Below are positions 8,891-18,513 of a stretch of DNA of 64,000 nucleotides, piece by piece (position 1 is the first letter of the stretch; the number at the start of each line of letters is the position of its first letter). A program made the translations under genes and the position numbers. Origin of the DNA: Pseudomonas sp. NBRC 111124 (GTDB taxonomy: Bacteria; Pseudomonadota; Gammaproteobacteria; Pseudomonadales; Pseudomonadaceae); assembly GCF_001320245.1 (NCBI RefSeq), contig NZ_BCBA01000043.1, positions 112,411 to 176,410 of the forward strand. The letters are read 5' to 3'. Under the pieces are notes generated by a model. It was given only the letters and a program-made list of their open reading frames with translations. It had not been told where the DNA came from and made no database searches.

Positions 8891-9006
8891 TTGTAGGAGC
8901 GGCCTTGTGTCGCGAAAGGGCTGCGCAGCAGCCCCAGAATTCACCGACGATGCTGATTATTGGGGCCGCTTTGCGGCCCTTTCGCGACACAAGGCCGCTC
9001 CTACAA
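8891..9006. repeat. Inverted repeat element (REP-like, TTGTAGGAGCGGCCTTGTGT type)
   Basis: TTGTAGGAGCGGCCTTGTGT with a following CGCGAAAGGG begins at 8891 and is mirrored exactly by the sequence ending at 9006, around a centre containing GGGCTGCGCAGCAGCCC. This is a second class of dispersed palindrome in P. putida genomes, distinct from the GTGGGAGCGGGC class. It sits between the end of the gluconate dehydrogenase operon and the ptxS control region, and could insulate the two transcripts. Confidence 0.82.
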
Positions 9007-9021
9007 ATTCATGCGCCGGGC

Positions 9022-10263
9022 CTAACGGAGGCTCTTCACCTCAGCGGCGCTCACCGCGTTGCCTTGGTTCCCCCAGCTGCTGCGAATGAAGTTCACCACA
9101 TCGGCCACTTCCTGGTCGCTCAAGCGCCAGCCGAACGCCGGCATGGTGAAGTTCGACGGCGCGGTATGGGTCGCCGGCACGGTCCCGCCTGCCAGTACCA
9201 CATGGATCAGCGAGGTGGCATCGGCCGTCTGCACCACCGGGTTGCCCGCCAGCGCCGGAAACACCCGGGTGTAGCCATGGCCATCGGTACGGTGGCAGGC
9301 CGCGCAGTTGTCGATGTACACCGACGCTCCGGGCTTGCTGTCGTCACCCTGCCACAAGGCATCGGCCACCTGCTTGTCATACACGTGCGGCGTGTCGTTC
9401 GGATCGCTTGGCGGCAGGGTCTTGAGGTAACGGGCAATGGCGGTCAGGTCGGCGTCGCTCAGGTGCTGCATGCTGTGCTCGACCACGTCGCTCATGCCGC
9501 CGAACACCGCGCTGCGGTCGCTGCGGCCGGTCTTGAGGAACTGCACCAGCTGCTCCTCGCTCCAGCTGCCCAGGCCGTCCTTGTGGTCGCCGCGCAGGTT
9601 CTTGGCGATCCAGCCTTCCAGCGGCGCACTGCCGGCGAGGAACTGCTCGCCATCGGCCGGGCTCAGGGCCTTTTCCTGCATGGTCAGGGCGCGTGGGGTA
9701 TGGCACGCGCCACAGTGGCCCAGCCCTTCGACCAGGTACGCACCACGGCTGACCACCGGGTCTGCGCCGGCTGGTGCCTGCCAGGCCTTCACCTCGGGGG
9801 CGAACAGCCCGCGCCAGATTGACAGCGGCCAGCGCATGCTCAGGGGCCAGGGGATATCGGTCGGCTTGTTGGGTTGCACGACCGGCTCGACGCCCTGCAT
9901 GAAGTACGCATACAGCGCCTGCATGTCGTCATCACTGACCCGCGCATAGGACGGGTACGGCATGGCCGGGTACAAGGTGCTGCCGTCCTTGGCGATGCCT
10001 TTGCGCACGGCCTGGTCGAAGTCGGTGAAGCTGTACTGGCCGATGCCACTGGCGTCCGGGGTGATGTTGGTGGAGTACACCGTGCCGATCGGGGTTTCCA
10101 TCGGCAAGCCGCCGGCAAAGGGTTTGCCGCCCTTGGCCGTATGGCACGCCACGCAGTCACCTGCACGGGCCAGGTACTCGCCCTTCTTCACCAGGGCATC
10201 GTCGGCCTGGGCTGCCGTGGCGCCCAGCAACAAGGTTGCGATCAACAGGTTCTTCATGTTCAT
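9022..10263 (-). CDS. Gluconate 2-dehydrogenase, cytochrome c subunit
   Basis: A 413-residue exported triheme cytochrome c. It has a signal peptide (residues 1-20, cleavage after AQA) and three CxxCH heme motifs at residues 37-41, 184-188 and 320-324. It passes electrons from the FAD subunit to the quinone pool at the outer face of the inner membrane. It is the last gene of the three-gene dehydrogenase operon and starts six bases after the flavoprotein stop, with GAGGAGCG before the ATG. The PtxS operator in front of the operon assigns it to gluconate oxidation rather than another GMC/cytochrome complex. Confidence 0.87.
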   Translation of the reverse strand: MNMKNLLIATLLLGATAAQADDALVKKGEYLARAGDCVACHTAKGGKPFAGGLPMETPIGTVYSTNITPDASGIGQYSFTDFDQAVRKGIAKDGSTLYPAMPYPSYARVSDDDMQALYAYFMQGVEPVVQPNKPTDIPWPLSMRWPLSIWRGLFAPEVKAWQAPAGADPVVSRGAYLVEGLGHCGACHTPRALTMQEKALSPADGEQFLAGSAPLEGWIAKNLRGDHKDGLGSWSEEQLVQFLKTGRSDRSAVFGGMSDVVEHSMQHLSDADLTAIARYLKTLPPSDPNDTPHVYDKQVADALWQGDDSKPGASVYIDNCAACHRTDGHGYTRVFPALAGNPVVQTADATSLIHVVLAGGTVPATHTAPSNFTMPAFGWRLSDQEVADVVNFIRSSWGNQGNAVSAAEVKSLR

Positions 10264-10269
10264 CGCTCC

Positions 10270-12054
10270 TCAAGCCTTGACCAGCGGGCCGGGGTTCTTC
10301 AGGTACTGCTCGCGGATCGCCCGGGCCGACCAGTAGGTCAGCGCGGCTACCAGACCCGTGGGGTTGTAACCCAAGCCCTGGGGGAACGCCGAAGCCCCAG
10401 GGACGAACACGTTGTGCACGTCCCAGCTCTGCAGGTAGCGGTTGAGCGCACTGGTCTTCGGGTCGCTGCCCATGATCGCGCCACCGTTGAGGTGGGTGGT
10501 CTGGTAGCTGGCGGTGTTGAAGTGCTCCTTGACCTTCTTGCCGAGGATGGCGATGGACTTAGGGTTCATCGCCTGGGCGATCTTGCTCAGCTTGTCGACC
10601 ATGAACTGGTTCATCCTGATGTCGTTTTCCTGCCAGTCGAAGGTCATGCGCAGCAGCGGCTGGCCGTAGGCATCGCGGTAGGTCGGGTCGAGGTCGAGGT
10701 AGTTGCCGCGGTACGACTGGTGCGCACCGTGGGCGTCCATCGATACCTGATGGGTGTAATAGTCGGCGGTGGCCTTTTTCCAGGCGCTGCCCCAGGCCGG
10801 GGTGCCCGGTGGCGTGCCGCCCCCGGCAATCGGCCGGGTACCGGCCTGGTTGACCCACATCGGTGAGCCGCCGACGAAGCCGTGCGGCCCATGATCGAAG
10901 TTGTCGGCGTTGAAGTCGTCGATGGCCACGCCGTTGCCGCCAGCGCCGATGAAGTTGTTGGTGTAGGTGTCCTTGTCGAAAAACGCCTTGACCGTGCCCA
11001 TGTTCTGGTAGGCGAAGTTACGGCCGACCACGCCTTCGTTCTTGATCGGGTCATAAGGCTTGCCGATGCCGGACAGCAGCATCAGGCGCACGTTGTTGAA
11101 CTGGAAGGCGGCGAGGATGACGATATCCGCCGGCTGCTCCACTTCGCGGCCCTGGGCATCGATGTAGGTCACGCCGGTGGCCTTGCGCTTGCTGTCGTCC
11201 AGGTTCACCCGCAGCACATGGGCGTTGGCGCGCAGCTCGAAATTCGGCACCTGGCGCAGCGCTGGCAGGATGTTCACGTTCGGCGAAGCCTTGGAGTACA
11301 TGTAGCAGACGTAGCCGCTGCAGAAGCCGCAGAAGTTGCACGGCCCCATCTGCGCGCCGTACGGGTTGGTGTACGGCCCGGAGGTGTTGGCCGACGGCAG
11401 GTTGTAGGGCTTGTAGCCAAGGCTGGCCGCGGCCTTTTCGAACAACTTGGCCGACACCACGTTCTTTTGCGATGCCAGCGGGAACGGGTTGGAACGGTCA
11501 GGGGCGTAGGGGTTGCCGCCCTTCCCTTCGCCCACTCGTTTGCCGTTCACGGTCCAGGCCTGGCCCGAGGTGCCGAACACCTTCTCGGCGAAGTCGAAGT
11601 GCGGCTCCAGTTCCTCGTAGCTGACGCCGAAGTCCTGGATGGTCATGTCTTCGGGGATGAAGCGCTTGCCGTAGCGCTCCTCATAGTGGCTGCGCATGCG
11701 CAGCTCGATCGGGTCGACCCGAAAGTGCACGCCCGACCAGTGCAGGCCGGCACCGCCAACGCCCTTGCCCGGCAGGAAGGCGCCGAGCTGGCGGTTGGGC
11801 AGCGCGACATCGTTGACGCTGTGGCGGATGGTGACGGTTTCTTTCGACACATCGACGAACAGCTTCTTGCGCACGCTGTAGGTCAGTTCATCAATCACCT
11901 GCGGGTAACTGCCGTCCGGGTAAGTGTCCTGCATCGGCCCGCGCTCCAGCGCCACCACCTGCAGCCCGGCTTCGGTGAGCTCCTTGGCCATGATCGCGCC
12001 GGCCCAGCCGAAACCGACGATCACCACGTCAGCCTTTTTCATTGCATTGGCCAT
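10270..12054 (-). CDS. Gluconate 2-dehydrogenase, FAD-dependent large subunit (GMC family)
   Basis: A 594-residue GMC oxidoreductase. The FAD-binding Rossmann motif VVIVGFGWAGAIMAKEL is at the N-terminus and the C-terminal GMC domain has conserved His/Asn positions (TTHLNGG, GYNPTGLVAALTYW). A Cys-rich segment (CNFCGFCSGYVCYMYSK) in the middle is typical of the membrane gluconate/2-ketogluconate dehydrogenase branch and may hold an iron-sulfur cluster. It oxidises gluconate to 2-ketogluconate in the periplasm. It has no signal peptide of its own and is presumably exported with the Tat-dependent small subunit encoded just upstream. Confidence 0.88.
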   Translation of the reverse strand: MANAMKKADVVIVGFGWAGAIMAKELTEAGLQVVALERGPMQDTYPDGSYPQVIDELTYSVRKKLFVDVSKETVTIRHSVNDVALPNRQLGAFLPGKGVGGAGLHWSGVHFRVDPIELRMRSHYEERYGKRFIPEDMTIQDFGVSYEELEPHFDFAEKVFGTSGQAWTVNGKRVGEGKGGNPYAPDRSNPFPLASQKNVVSAKLFEKAAASLGYKPYNLPSANTSGPYTNPYGAQMGPCNFCGFCSGYVCYMYSKASPNVNILPALRQVPNFELRANAHVLRVNLDDSKRKATGVTYIDAQGREVEQPADIVILAAFQFNNVRLMLLSGIGKPYDPIKNEGVVGRNFAYQNMGTVKAFFDKDTYTNNFIGAGGNGVAIDDFNADNFDHGPHGFVGGSPMWVNQAGTRPIAGGGTPPGTPAWGSAWKKATADYYTHQVSMDAHGAHQSYRGNYLDLDPTYRDAYGQPLLRMTFDWQENDIRMNQFMVDKLSKIAQAMNPKSIAILGKKVKEHFNTASYQTTHLNGGAIMGSDPKTSALNRYLQSWDVHNVFVPGASAFPQGLGYNPTGLVAALTYWSARAIREQYLKNPGPLVKA

Positions 12055-12057
12055 GTC

Positions 12058-12792
12058 TTATGCCCTCTCGCCACGAATCGAAACGGCCGGGAACGGGTAA
12101 GGCTCGTTGCGCTCGGCCCAATCCATGAAATCTGCCCGGGCGCCCGGGAAGCCAATCTGCGTCCAGCCGACCATGCCCTTGTTGCCGCCGTGGATCGGGT
12201 CGCAGAAGAAGCCTTCACGGGTGTTCTGCACCAGCAAACTGAAGAACACCTTGGCCGGCAACTGCTCGAAGACGATCTCACCGGCTTCGATCTTGGCGAG
12301 AATCTTGTCTCGGGTAGCGCTATCTTGCTCGGCAAAGGTTTTACCGCTGGCGTTCTTGCACCAAGCCTCCGTGGCAGCGATGCCCAGGCGGTAAATCTGT
12401 TGCGGGCTGAGTTGCAGCTGGTAGCCGAGCTCCGGGGCCGCATCGGCCTTGAACGGGCCTTGCATGTACCACTGGGCGCCGGTGGCGTAAGGGGTGTTCA
12501 TCTGGCGGTCGATGAATTCGGCGGCGCCCGCTTCCAGCGCACCCGGGCCGAGTTCGTCGGCGGGGATGATGCGCGACACGGCCGCTTGCACGAAGGCCCA
12601 CTCTTCGGCGGTGAAGAAGGTCGGCTGATAGTGGCCCGCAGGCGGGGTGGCCGGCACCTTGGGCTCGCGTACCGGCTCGGCCAGCAGCTGACCGGCACCG
12701 AGGCCGGTACTGGCCACGGTGACCACCGGTATGAAGGTCAAGGTCTTGCGCAGGAAGTCCCGGCGCGGGTTGTCGGGGGCATGCTCAGACAT
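12058..12792 (-). CDS. Gluconate 2-dehydrogenase, small (gamma) subunit with Tat signal
   Basis: A 244-residue protein of the gluconate 2-dehydrogenase subunit 3 family. The N-terminus carries a twin-arginine signal (RRDFLRK followed by a hydrophobic stretch), so the complex is exported folded. The mature part is the escort/stabilising subunit for the flavoprotein. It is the first gene of the operon, three bases from the next gene, with GAGGAT seven bases before the ATG. The operator at 12892-12905 lies about 100 bases upstream. Confidence 0.87.
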   Translation of the reverse strand: MSEHAPDNPRRDFLRKTLTFIPVVTVASTGLGAGQLLAEPVREPKVPATPPAGHYQPTFFTAEEWAFVQAAVSRIIPADELGPGALEAGAAEFIDRQMNTPYATGAQWYMQGPFKADAAPELGYQLQLSPQQIYRLGIAATEAWCKNASGKTFAEQDSATRDKILAKIEAGEIVFEQLPAKVFFSLLVQNTREGFFCDPIHGGNKGMVGWTQIGFPGARADFMDWAERNEPYPFPAVSIRGERA

Positions 12793-12891
12793 TTCGAATC
12801 CTCATCAGCATTAGGGCGGCCTTGGGTTGCGCCATCTGGTGTCCGGCCAGGGCCGGAAAAGCCGCGTAATCTAGCGGGTTTGGACATCTTT

Positions 12892-12905
12892 TGAAACCGG
12901 TTTCA
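12892..12905. promoter_or_regulatory. PtxS operator upstream of the gluconate dehydrogenase operon
   Basis: Perfect TGAAACCGGTTTCA in the region between the minus-strand dehydrogenase operon (start 12792) and the plus-strand LysR gene (13017). It is the third identical copy and links the periplasmic oxidation step to PtxS control. Confidence 0.9.
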
Positions 12906-13016
12906 CTGGATGCGTCGATTTGGCGATTGACATACCCATCCTGATAAAGCAGCACTGCTCTACGACTGTCAATCGCGCAAAGGCCGTATCATGCCGCTCT
13001 ACTTCAGAGGCCTGCC

Positions 13017-13868
13017 ATGTTCGATTGGGAAGATCTGCGCCATTTCTCCGCCTTCATCAGTACCGGATCGCTGTCAGCTGCGGCCAGGCAACTGAATGTC
13101 GACCACGCCACCGTGGCCCGGCGCATCGCCGCGCTGGAAGCCGCCTTGAACCTCAAGCTGGTCGACCGCCGTCCCAGGGCCTACGCGCTGACCGAGGAAG
13201 GCCGCCGGGTGGGCGAATACGCCGAGCAGATGACCCAGTCGTCATTTGCCCTGGAGCACTTTGCCAATGCCGGCCAGCAGCACGTGGAAGGCGAAGTGGT
13301 GATGGCCGCCCCGCCCGCGCTGCTTGGCAGCATCATTGCCCGGCGCCTGGGCGCGCTGCTGCAGCGCTACCCGCAACTGCGCCTGAAGCTGGTCGGCAGC
13401 AAGTCGCGGGCCTCGCTGGCCCGGCGTGAAGCCGATATCAGCATCACCCTGGCCAGGCCCACCGAACCGACGCTGGTCGCCAGCCTGCTGGGCTACCTGG
13501 ATTACCGGCTGTATGCCGCAACCGCCTACCTGCGCAGCGCTGGCACGCCGCGTTACATCGGCTACGACGAATCCCAGGCCAAGTCACCTCAGCAACAGTG
13601 GCTGCTCAGCCAGAGCGGCAACCAGCCCTTCGTGCTGCAGAGCAACGACTTGCGCATCCAGGCCCAAGCGGCGGCTGGCGGCGTCGGTATCGCCTGCCTG
13701 CCGGCATTCATCGCGCAGGAGCATGGCCTGGAGGTCGCCGGCAAGGACGAACAGACCATGAGCATCGAGATCTGGCTGGCGGTACACGAGGATGTGCGCA
13801 ACACACCCCGCATCAAGGCCGTCACCGACTTCTTGCAGCAACAGGTCAAGCCGCTGCTGCGCTTGTGA
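13017..13868 (+). CDS. LysR-family transcriptional regulator
   Basis: A 283-residue LysR-type regulator. The N-terminal winged helix-turn-helix (LRHFSAFISTGSLSAAARQLNVDHATVARRI) is complete and the C-terminal substrate-binding domain follows. It is transcribed away from the gluconate dehydrogenase operon and towards the aldo/keto reductase gene, which starts about 100 bases downstream on the same strand. It may control that gene, but nothing in the sequence proves it. GAGGCC precedes the ATG. Confidence 0.83.
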   Translation: MFDWEDLRHFSAFISTGSLSAAARQLNVDHATVARRIAALEAALNLKLVDRRPRAYALTEEGRRVGEYAEQMTQSSFALEHFANAGQQHVEGEVVMAAPPALLGSIIARRLGALLQRYPQLRLKLVGSKSRASLARREADISITLARPTEPTLVASLLGYLDYRLYAATAYLRSAGTPRYIGYDESQAKSPQQQWLLSQSGNQPFVLQSNDLRIQAQAAAGGVGIACLPAFIAQEHGLEVAGKDEQTMSIEIWLAVHEDVRNTPRIKAVTDFLQQQVKPLLRL

Positions 13869-13967
13869 ATTTATGCAGAATGCGCCTGCACCGATTCGGG
13901 ATTTTCGCAGGCACCCATCACCGCTAAGCTGCCCTGCATCGCACAACCGATCACTGAGGAGCCGCGG

Positions 13968-14963
13968 ATGCAATACGTCAAACTGGGCAACACCGGCCTG
14001 GACATCTCGAAACTGTGCCTGGGCTGCATGACCTTCGGCGAGCCGGACGCCGGCACCCATCCCTGGACCCTGGGCGAAGCCGACAGCCGCCCGATCATCC
14101 GCCACGCCGTCGAGCAAGGCATCAACTTCTTCGACACCGCCAACAGCTACTCGGCCGGCACCTCGGAAATCATCCTTGGCAAGCTGCTGAAGGCATTCAC
14201 CCGCCGCGACGAAACAGTGATCGCCACCAAGGTGTTCTTCCCCGCCAACATGTGGGAAGGCAGCACCCGCCCTAACGAACAGGGCCTGTCACGCAAGGCG
14301 ATCATGGCCAGCATCGACGCCAGCCTGACCCGCCTGGGCACCGATTACGTCGACCTGTACCAGATCCACCGCTGGGACTACCACACGCCCATCGAAGAGA
14401 CCATGGAAGCCCTGCACGATGTGGTCAAGGCCGGCAAGGCACGCTATATCGGCGCCTCGTCGATGTATGCCTGGCAGTTCGCCAAGGCCCAGCAGGTGGC
14501 GACCAGCAACGGCTGGAGCCGCTTCGTGTCGATGCAGAACTACCTCAACCTGATCTACCGCGAGGAAGAGCGCGAGATGATCCCGCTGTGCCTCGACCAG
14601 GGTGTCGGCCTGATGCCTTGGAGCCCGATGGCCCGCGGCCGGCTGACCCGCCCCCATGGGCAGCAGACCGAACGCACCCGCACTGATATTTCCGGGCAGT
14701 CGTTCTATGAAAAGACCGAAGCGGAAGATGGCCGGGTGATCGATGTGGTCGAGCAGGTCGCTGGCGAGCGCGGCGTGCCGATGGCCCAGGTGGCGCTGGC
14801 CTGGGTGCTGGCCAAGCGTGGGGTGTCGGCGCCGATTGTCGGAGCCTCGAAGGTGACACAGCTGGATGATGCGATCGGGGCGCTGGCGTTCCAGCTGAGC
14901 GCCGAGGAAATCGCCCGGCTGGAAGCGCCTTATGTGCCGCATGCGGTGACAGGCTTCAAGTAA
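13968..14963 (+). CDS. Aldo/keto reductase
   Basis: A 331-residue NADPH-dependent aldo/keto reductase with the (beta/alpha)8 fold. Recognisable features are the N-terminal LGNTGLDISKLCLGCMTFG, the catalytic Asp/Tyr in FDTANSYSAGTSE, the barrel Lys in VIATKVFF, and the cofactor segment near the C-terminus (APIVGASKVTQLDDAI). It resembles the YajO/Tas group acting on small aldehydes; the physiological substrate is unknown. A strong GAGGAG ribosome binding site precedes the ATG. Confidence 0.82.
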   Translation: MQYVKLGNTGLDISKLCLGCMTFGEPDAGTHPWTLGEADSRPIIRHAVEQGINFFDTANSYSAGTSEIILGKLLKAFTRRDETVIATKVFFPANMWEGSTRPNEQGLSRKAIMASIDASLTRLGTDYVDLYQIHRWDYHTPIEETMEALHDVVKAGKARYIGASSMYAWQFAKAQQVATSNGWSRFVSMQNYLNLIYREEEREMIPLCLDQGVGLMPWSPMARGRLTRPHGQQTERTRTDISGQSFYEKTEAEDGRVIDVVEQVAGERGVPMAQVALAWVLAKRGVSAPIVGASKVTQLDDAIGALAFQLSAEEIARLEAPYVPHAVTGFK

Positions 14964-15011
14964 AACACCTGGGCGATAATCCAGACCTGCCGGCACCCGT
15001 AGATGACGGCG

Positions 15012-16076
15012 CTAATACCCCGTCATCTCCAGATACCCGCGCCCTTGTGCGCTGCCACTCACCCGCACCGGCCCCTCCCAATACGGGAACCGCGTGCCCA
15101 TCCAGGCCCTGGTTTGCACCGCTTCGACTTGCACATCCACTTGCACGGCGGGCACTTGAACCCGCCAACGGGTCGGTACGCGCTTGCCGTTGTCCTGATC
15201 AGCCCAGGCCAGCGGCGTCAGCGCGACCTCTGCACCCTGTAGCGCCCGTACCTGCCCGTCAGGGCCAACCCAAGTCCCGGCCCGGTACGGTTGCCCCTGG
15301 TCTTCCCGTACCTGAAACAGCATCAACTTGGCACCACTGCCCAGGTGCAGCGAGAACCAGTCCCAGCCGCTCTGCCCGGCCGCCAGCGGCTGGCTGCTCC
15401 ACTCCCGGTCCAGCCAGGCCTGCCCGGTTACCGGAATGCGTTGCCCGTCCCGCTCGACTTCGCCGCTGACCTGGTAGAACGGCTGGCTGTAATAGTACGA
15501 AGCCTGGCCCTTGCCGGACTTTTCGCTGTAACCCCGATCACCGTGCAGCACCAGTGGCTGGTCGCTGGCCAGGGTCAGGTCGTAGGCAAAACCCTGGCCG
15601 CTGGCATGCATCTGCAAACGGTGGATGCTGTCATCGCCTTGCAGCGACCAGTTGTTGATCCACGCCCGAAACGGCCCGGTTTCAACGCCAGCCTGGCCAA
15701 TGCCGCCACGTGCCAGCGTTTCGCTGACCTGATGGCCGCGCGGATCGGTCAGGGCAGCGTGGCCCATCCACAGGTTGGGGCTGTTCCAGCCGTGGGTTTC
15801 GGGACCGGGACGCAAAGCCGAGCGGAACAGCGTCCACTGCACGCCCCAGTCACGCCCCTTGGCATCACGCAGGTTTGCCGTGACGTACCACCACTCGATG
15901 CGATAGCCGTCGTGGGCGCCATGGTCGCGGGGGAACAACAGCGCGGTGTCGCGGGTGACCTGCTTGAACGCTGCCGCCTCGGCACCAAGGCCGGCATAAC
16001 TCCTGGCCGGTGGCGCAGGCGCATCACACCCGGCCAGCAGCAGGCAGGCCAGCAACAGCCAGGCCTCAACCTTCAT
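15012..16076 (-). CDS. AttH/CrtC-like lipoprotein (lipocalin-like)
   Basis: A 354-residue predicted lipoprotein: hydrophobic signal followed by the lipobox LLAGC with the acylated Cys at residue 17. The mature part matches the AttH/carotenoid 1,2-hydratase-like tandem lipocalin fold, with RIEWWYVTANL, GYSEKSGKG and GQAWLDREWSS. Such proteins are repeatedly found next to MacB-type ABC transporters, as here: its start overlaps the permease gene by 11 bases. A role in handling a hydrophobic substrate delivered by the transporter at the cell envelope is an inference from context. Confidence 0.78.
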   Translation of the reverse strand: MKVEAWLLLACLLLAGCDAPAPPARSYAGLGAEAAAFKQVTRDTALLFPRDHGAHDGYRIEWWYVTANLRDAKGRDWGVQWTLFRSALRPGPETHGWNSPNLWMGHAALTDPRGHQVSETLARGGIGQAGVETGPFRAWINNWSLQGDDSIHRLQMHASGQGFAYDLTLASDQPLVLHGDRGYSEKSGKGQASYYYSQPFYQVSGEVERDGQRIPVTGQAWLDREWSSQPLAAGQSGWDWFSLHLGSGAKLMLFQVREDQGQPYRAGTWVGPDGQVRALQGAEVALTPLAWADQDNGKRVPTRWRVQVPAVQVDVQVEAVQTRAWMGTRFPYWEGPVRVSGSAQGRGYLEMTGY

Positions 16077-18513
16077 CGGCGAACCTGCGCAACAGCTCGC
16101 TCGGCTGGCGCCGCGCCAGTTGCCACAACGGCCACGCGCTGGCCAGCAGGCTGGTCAGCACACCGAGCGCGGCCAGTTGTACCAGTTGGCTGGCAAACAC
16201 ATGCCAGGGCAACCGCCAGCCGAATGCCTGCACGTTCACCACCGCCACCAGGCACCAGGCCAGCAGCAGCCCGAGGGGGATCGCCAGCAACACGGTGAAA
16301 CCGCTGAGCATCAGCGTCTGGCCCAGGCTCAGCCAGGCCAGCCAGCGGCGCGGCACACCCAACGCCCACAGGGGGGCCAACTGCCCCAGGCGCTGCTGGC
16401 CCAAGGTCAGCTGGCTGATGAACAGCGCTACACCAGCGACACCGAGGGTGAGGCTGTTCAGCGCGGCGGTGACGGCGAAAGTACGGCTGAATATCTGCGT
16501 CGACCAGGCTTTGAGGCTGGCCTGTTCGACCAGTTGCGATCCGTCCAGGCCATAGCGTTGCTGCAAATCCTCCTTCACCCGCGCAACCTGCCCAGGCCGA
16601 ATCAGCAGGCTCAGGCCGCTCAGGCTCGCTGTCGCCGCGTGCTGGCGCAGCCAGTCGGCGTTGACCAGCACATGCCCTTTCGGGTTGCCGTAGTCGGCGT
16701 AGATGCCTACCACCCGCATGCCTTGCGGCGGCTCGCCCGGCAGCTGCACGGTAGCCCCGACCCCCACCCCAAGGCGCCGTGCCAGCTGTTCGCTGAGCAT
16801 GGCGCCCTGCCCGATCGCCACCTGCTCCCATGCCTTTGGCGCCTGTTCGAGCAATGGCCAGTGGCTGCTGTAGAACGGATGATCAATCACCCCTTGTACC
16901 TGCACCGGCCAGTGCTGCAGGCGCCATTCCACGCGCCAGCTGGGCAGCGCGGCGTTGACGTCGGGGTCATGCTGCAATTGCTGGTAAATCTGCAACGCCT
17001 GCGCGCTGTCGCGGGGTGTGACATACAGGTCCGCGGCCAGGCGCTGGTCGAGCCAGCCAACGAAGGTTCGGCGGAAACCTTCGGTCATGCCGCCAACGCC
17101 AACGCTAGCAGCCAATGCCAGTAACAAGGCCATCAGCGCCAGGCTCAGCGCTGGCAATTGCTGGCGGCTGTCGGCGACGAACCACTGCGCCAGTGGTCGC
17201 CGGGTGTGCCGCGCCAGGCCAGCGAGCAACACGGCCAACGCGCCCGGCAACAACAAGGCGGCCGTCAGCAACAGCGTGGCAAGCAGGCTGAAGGCACTGG
17301 GCAGGCTGTTGCCGTAGTAGCCGCAACCCAGGGCAATGACCGCAAGCCCTGCGGCGGCCATAGCCTGGCGCTTCAACCAGGGCACCTGTGCCAAGCGCCA
17401 AGCCTGAGGTTGGGCCAACGCCAGCAGCGGTAGCCGTGCTGCGCGCAGCAGGCTGTCGATGCCGGCCAGCAAGGCACCCAGCAGGCTCACCCCTATGCCC
17501 ATCAGCCACCCGTACGGCGGCAGATGCAGGTGCCCAGAGACCTGGGCGCCATACAGGCCACGCAGGCTGGAGGCAAAATCGGGCAGCAACAGTGCTGCCA
17601 GCAGATAACCCGCCGCCACACCGGCCAGGCCACCGGCCACAGCGAACAAGCCCAGCTCCAGGGCTAAAGCCGCCAGCAACACCTTCAGGCTGACGCCACA
17701 CGCGCGCAACGTGCGCATCAGGCCCCGTCGTTGCTCCAACGCCAGGCCGATGGCCGCATGGGCGATGAACAGACCGACCACGAACGCCAGCAGGCCGAGC
17801 GCTGTCAGGTTCAGATGAAAGCTGGCGGTCAGGCGTTGCAGATCGGTGTCATCGTCCGCTGGCTGCACTTTCAAACGGTCGGCAAGCGCCTGCGGCAACG
17901 GCTGGTCGCTATCACTGATCAGCCGTGACAGCTGGCCCGGCGCATCGAGCAAGGCCTGGGCCACGCCGATATCGACCAGCATCACCCCGGGCGCCAGCTG
18001 TTCGTTGAGCATCAGTGGCGGCAACGCCTGGCCATCGAGCGTGCGCAGCCTGCCCGCCAATTGGCGCAAGGTGTCCGGCCCGACCCAGGCTTGCCCCGGG
18101 GTGTCGATGAAGCCCTGCAAGTCGAAGCTTGCCGGGTCGGCACCGGCGACCGCCATGCCCGGCAGCAGGCTCAGCGGCTCGATGCCGATCAGCCTGACGG
18201 CAACGGCGGGTTCACCGGCAAGGCGCAAGCGCCCCTCCAGCACCGGCGTCACCTGCCAGCCTTGCCGGCGCAGTTGCACATACAGCGCCTGGTCGAAACG
18301 CTGCCCGTCGCGGGGGGTGATCTGCAGGTGCGCCGGCCCGCTCAGTACGGCGCTGGCCCGGGCATAGTCGCTGCGCGCCTGGGCGTTGAGGGCCTGCACA
18401 CCGGTCCACAAGGCCGTCGCCAGCCACAGGCCGGTGAAGATGCTGAGGCACTGCAGGCGGTGGCGCCACCAGTGGCTGCCCAGTGCCTGCAGGGCGATCA
18501 GCAGGTTGTTCAT
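16066..18513 (-). CDS. ABC transporter permease, FtsX/MacB-like (double domain)
   Basis: An 815-residue integral membrane protein starting MNNLLIALQALGSHWWRHRL. It has an N-terminal helix, a large periplasmic domain, three helices, a central linker with further helices, a second periplasmic domain and three C-terminal helices: the duplicated FtsX architecture of YbbP-like permeases. The ATG at 18513 overlaps the ATP-binding gene's stop; the frame is open further upstream but that part is antisense-like and overlaps the ATPase gene. It acts with the ATPase at 18510-19169 and the lipoprotein at 15012-16076. It likely extracts or moves a lipid-like molecule rather than importing a solute. Confidence 0.8.
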   Translation of the reverse strand: MNNLLIALQALGSHWWRHRLQCLSIFTGLWLATALWTGVQALNAQARSDYARASAVLSGPAHLQITPRDGQRFDQALYVQLRRQGWQVTPVLEGRLRLAGEPAVAVRLIGIEPLSLLPGMAVAGADPASFDLQGFIDTPGQAWVGPDTLRQLAGRLRTLDGQALPPLMLNEQLAPGVMLVDIGVAQALLDAPGQLSRLISDSDQPLPQALADRLKVQPADDDTDLQRLTASFHLNLTALGLLAFVVGLFIAHAAIGLALEQRRGLMRTLRACGVSLKVLLAALALELGLFAVAGGLAGVAAGYLLAALLLPDFASSLRGLYGAQVSGHLHLPPYGWLMGIGVSLLGALLAGIDSLLRAARLPLLALAQPQAWRLAQVPWLKRQAMAAAGLAVIALGCGYYGNSLPSAFSLLATLLLTAALLLPGALAVLLAGLARHTRRPLAQWFVADSRQQLPALSLALMALLLALAASVGVGGMTEGFRRTFVGWLDQRLAADLYVTPRDSAQALQIYQQLQHDPDVNAALPSWRVEWRLQHWPVQVQGVIDHPFYSSHWPLLEQAPKAWEQVAIGQGAMLSEQLARRLGVGVGATVQLPGEPPQGMRVVGIYADYGNPKGHVLVNADWLRQHAATASLSGLSLLIRPGQVARVKEDLQQRYGLDGSQLVEQASLKAWSTQIFSRTFAVTAALNSLTLGVAGVALFISQLTLGQQRLGQLAPLWALGVPRRWLAWLSLGQTLMLSGFTVLLAIPLGLLLAWCLVAVVNVQAFGWRLPWHVFASQLVQLAALGVLTSLLASAWPLWQLARRQPSELLRRFADEG

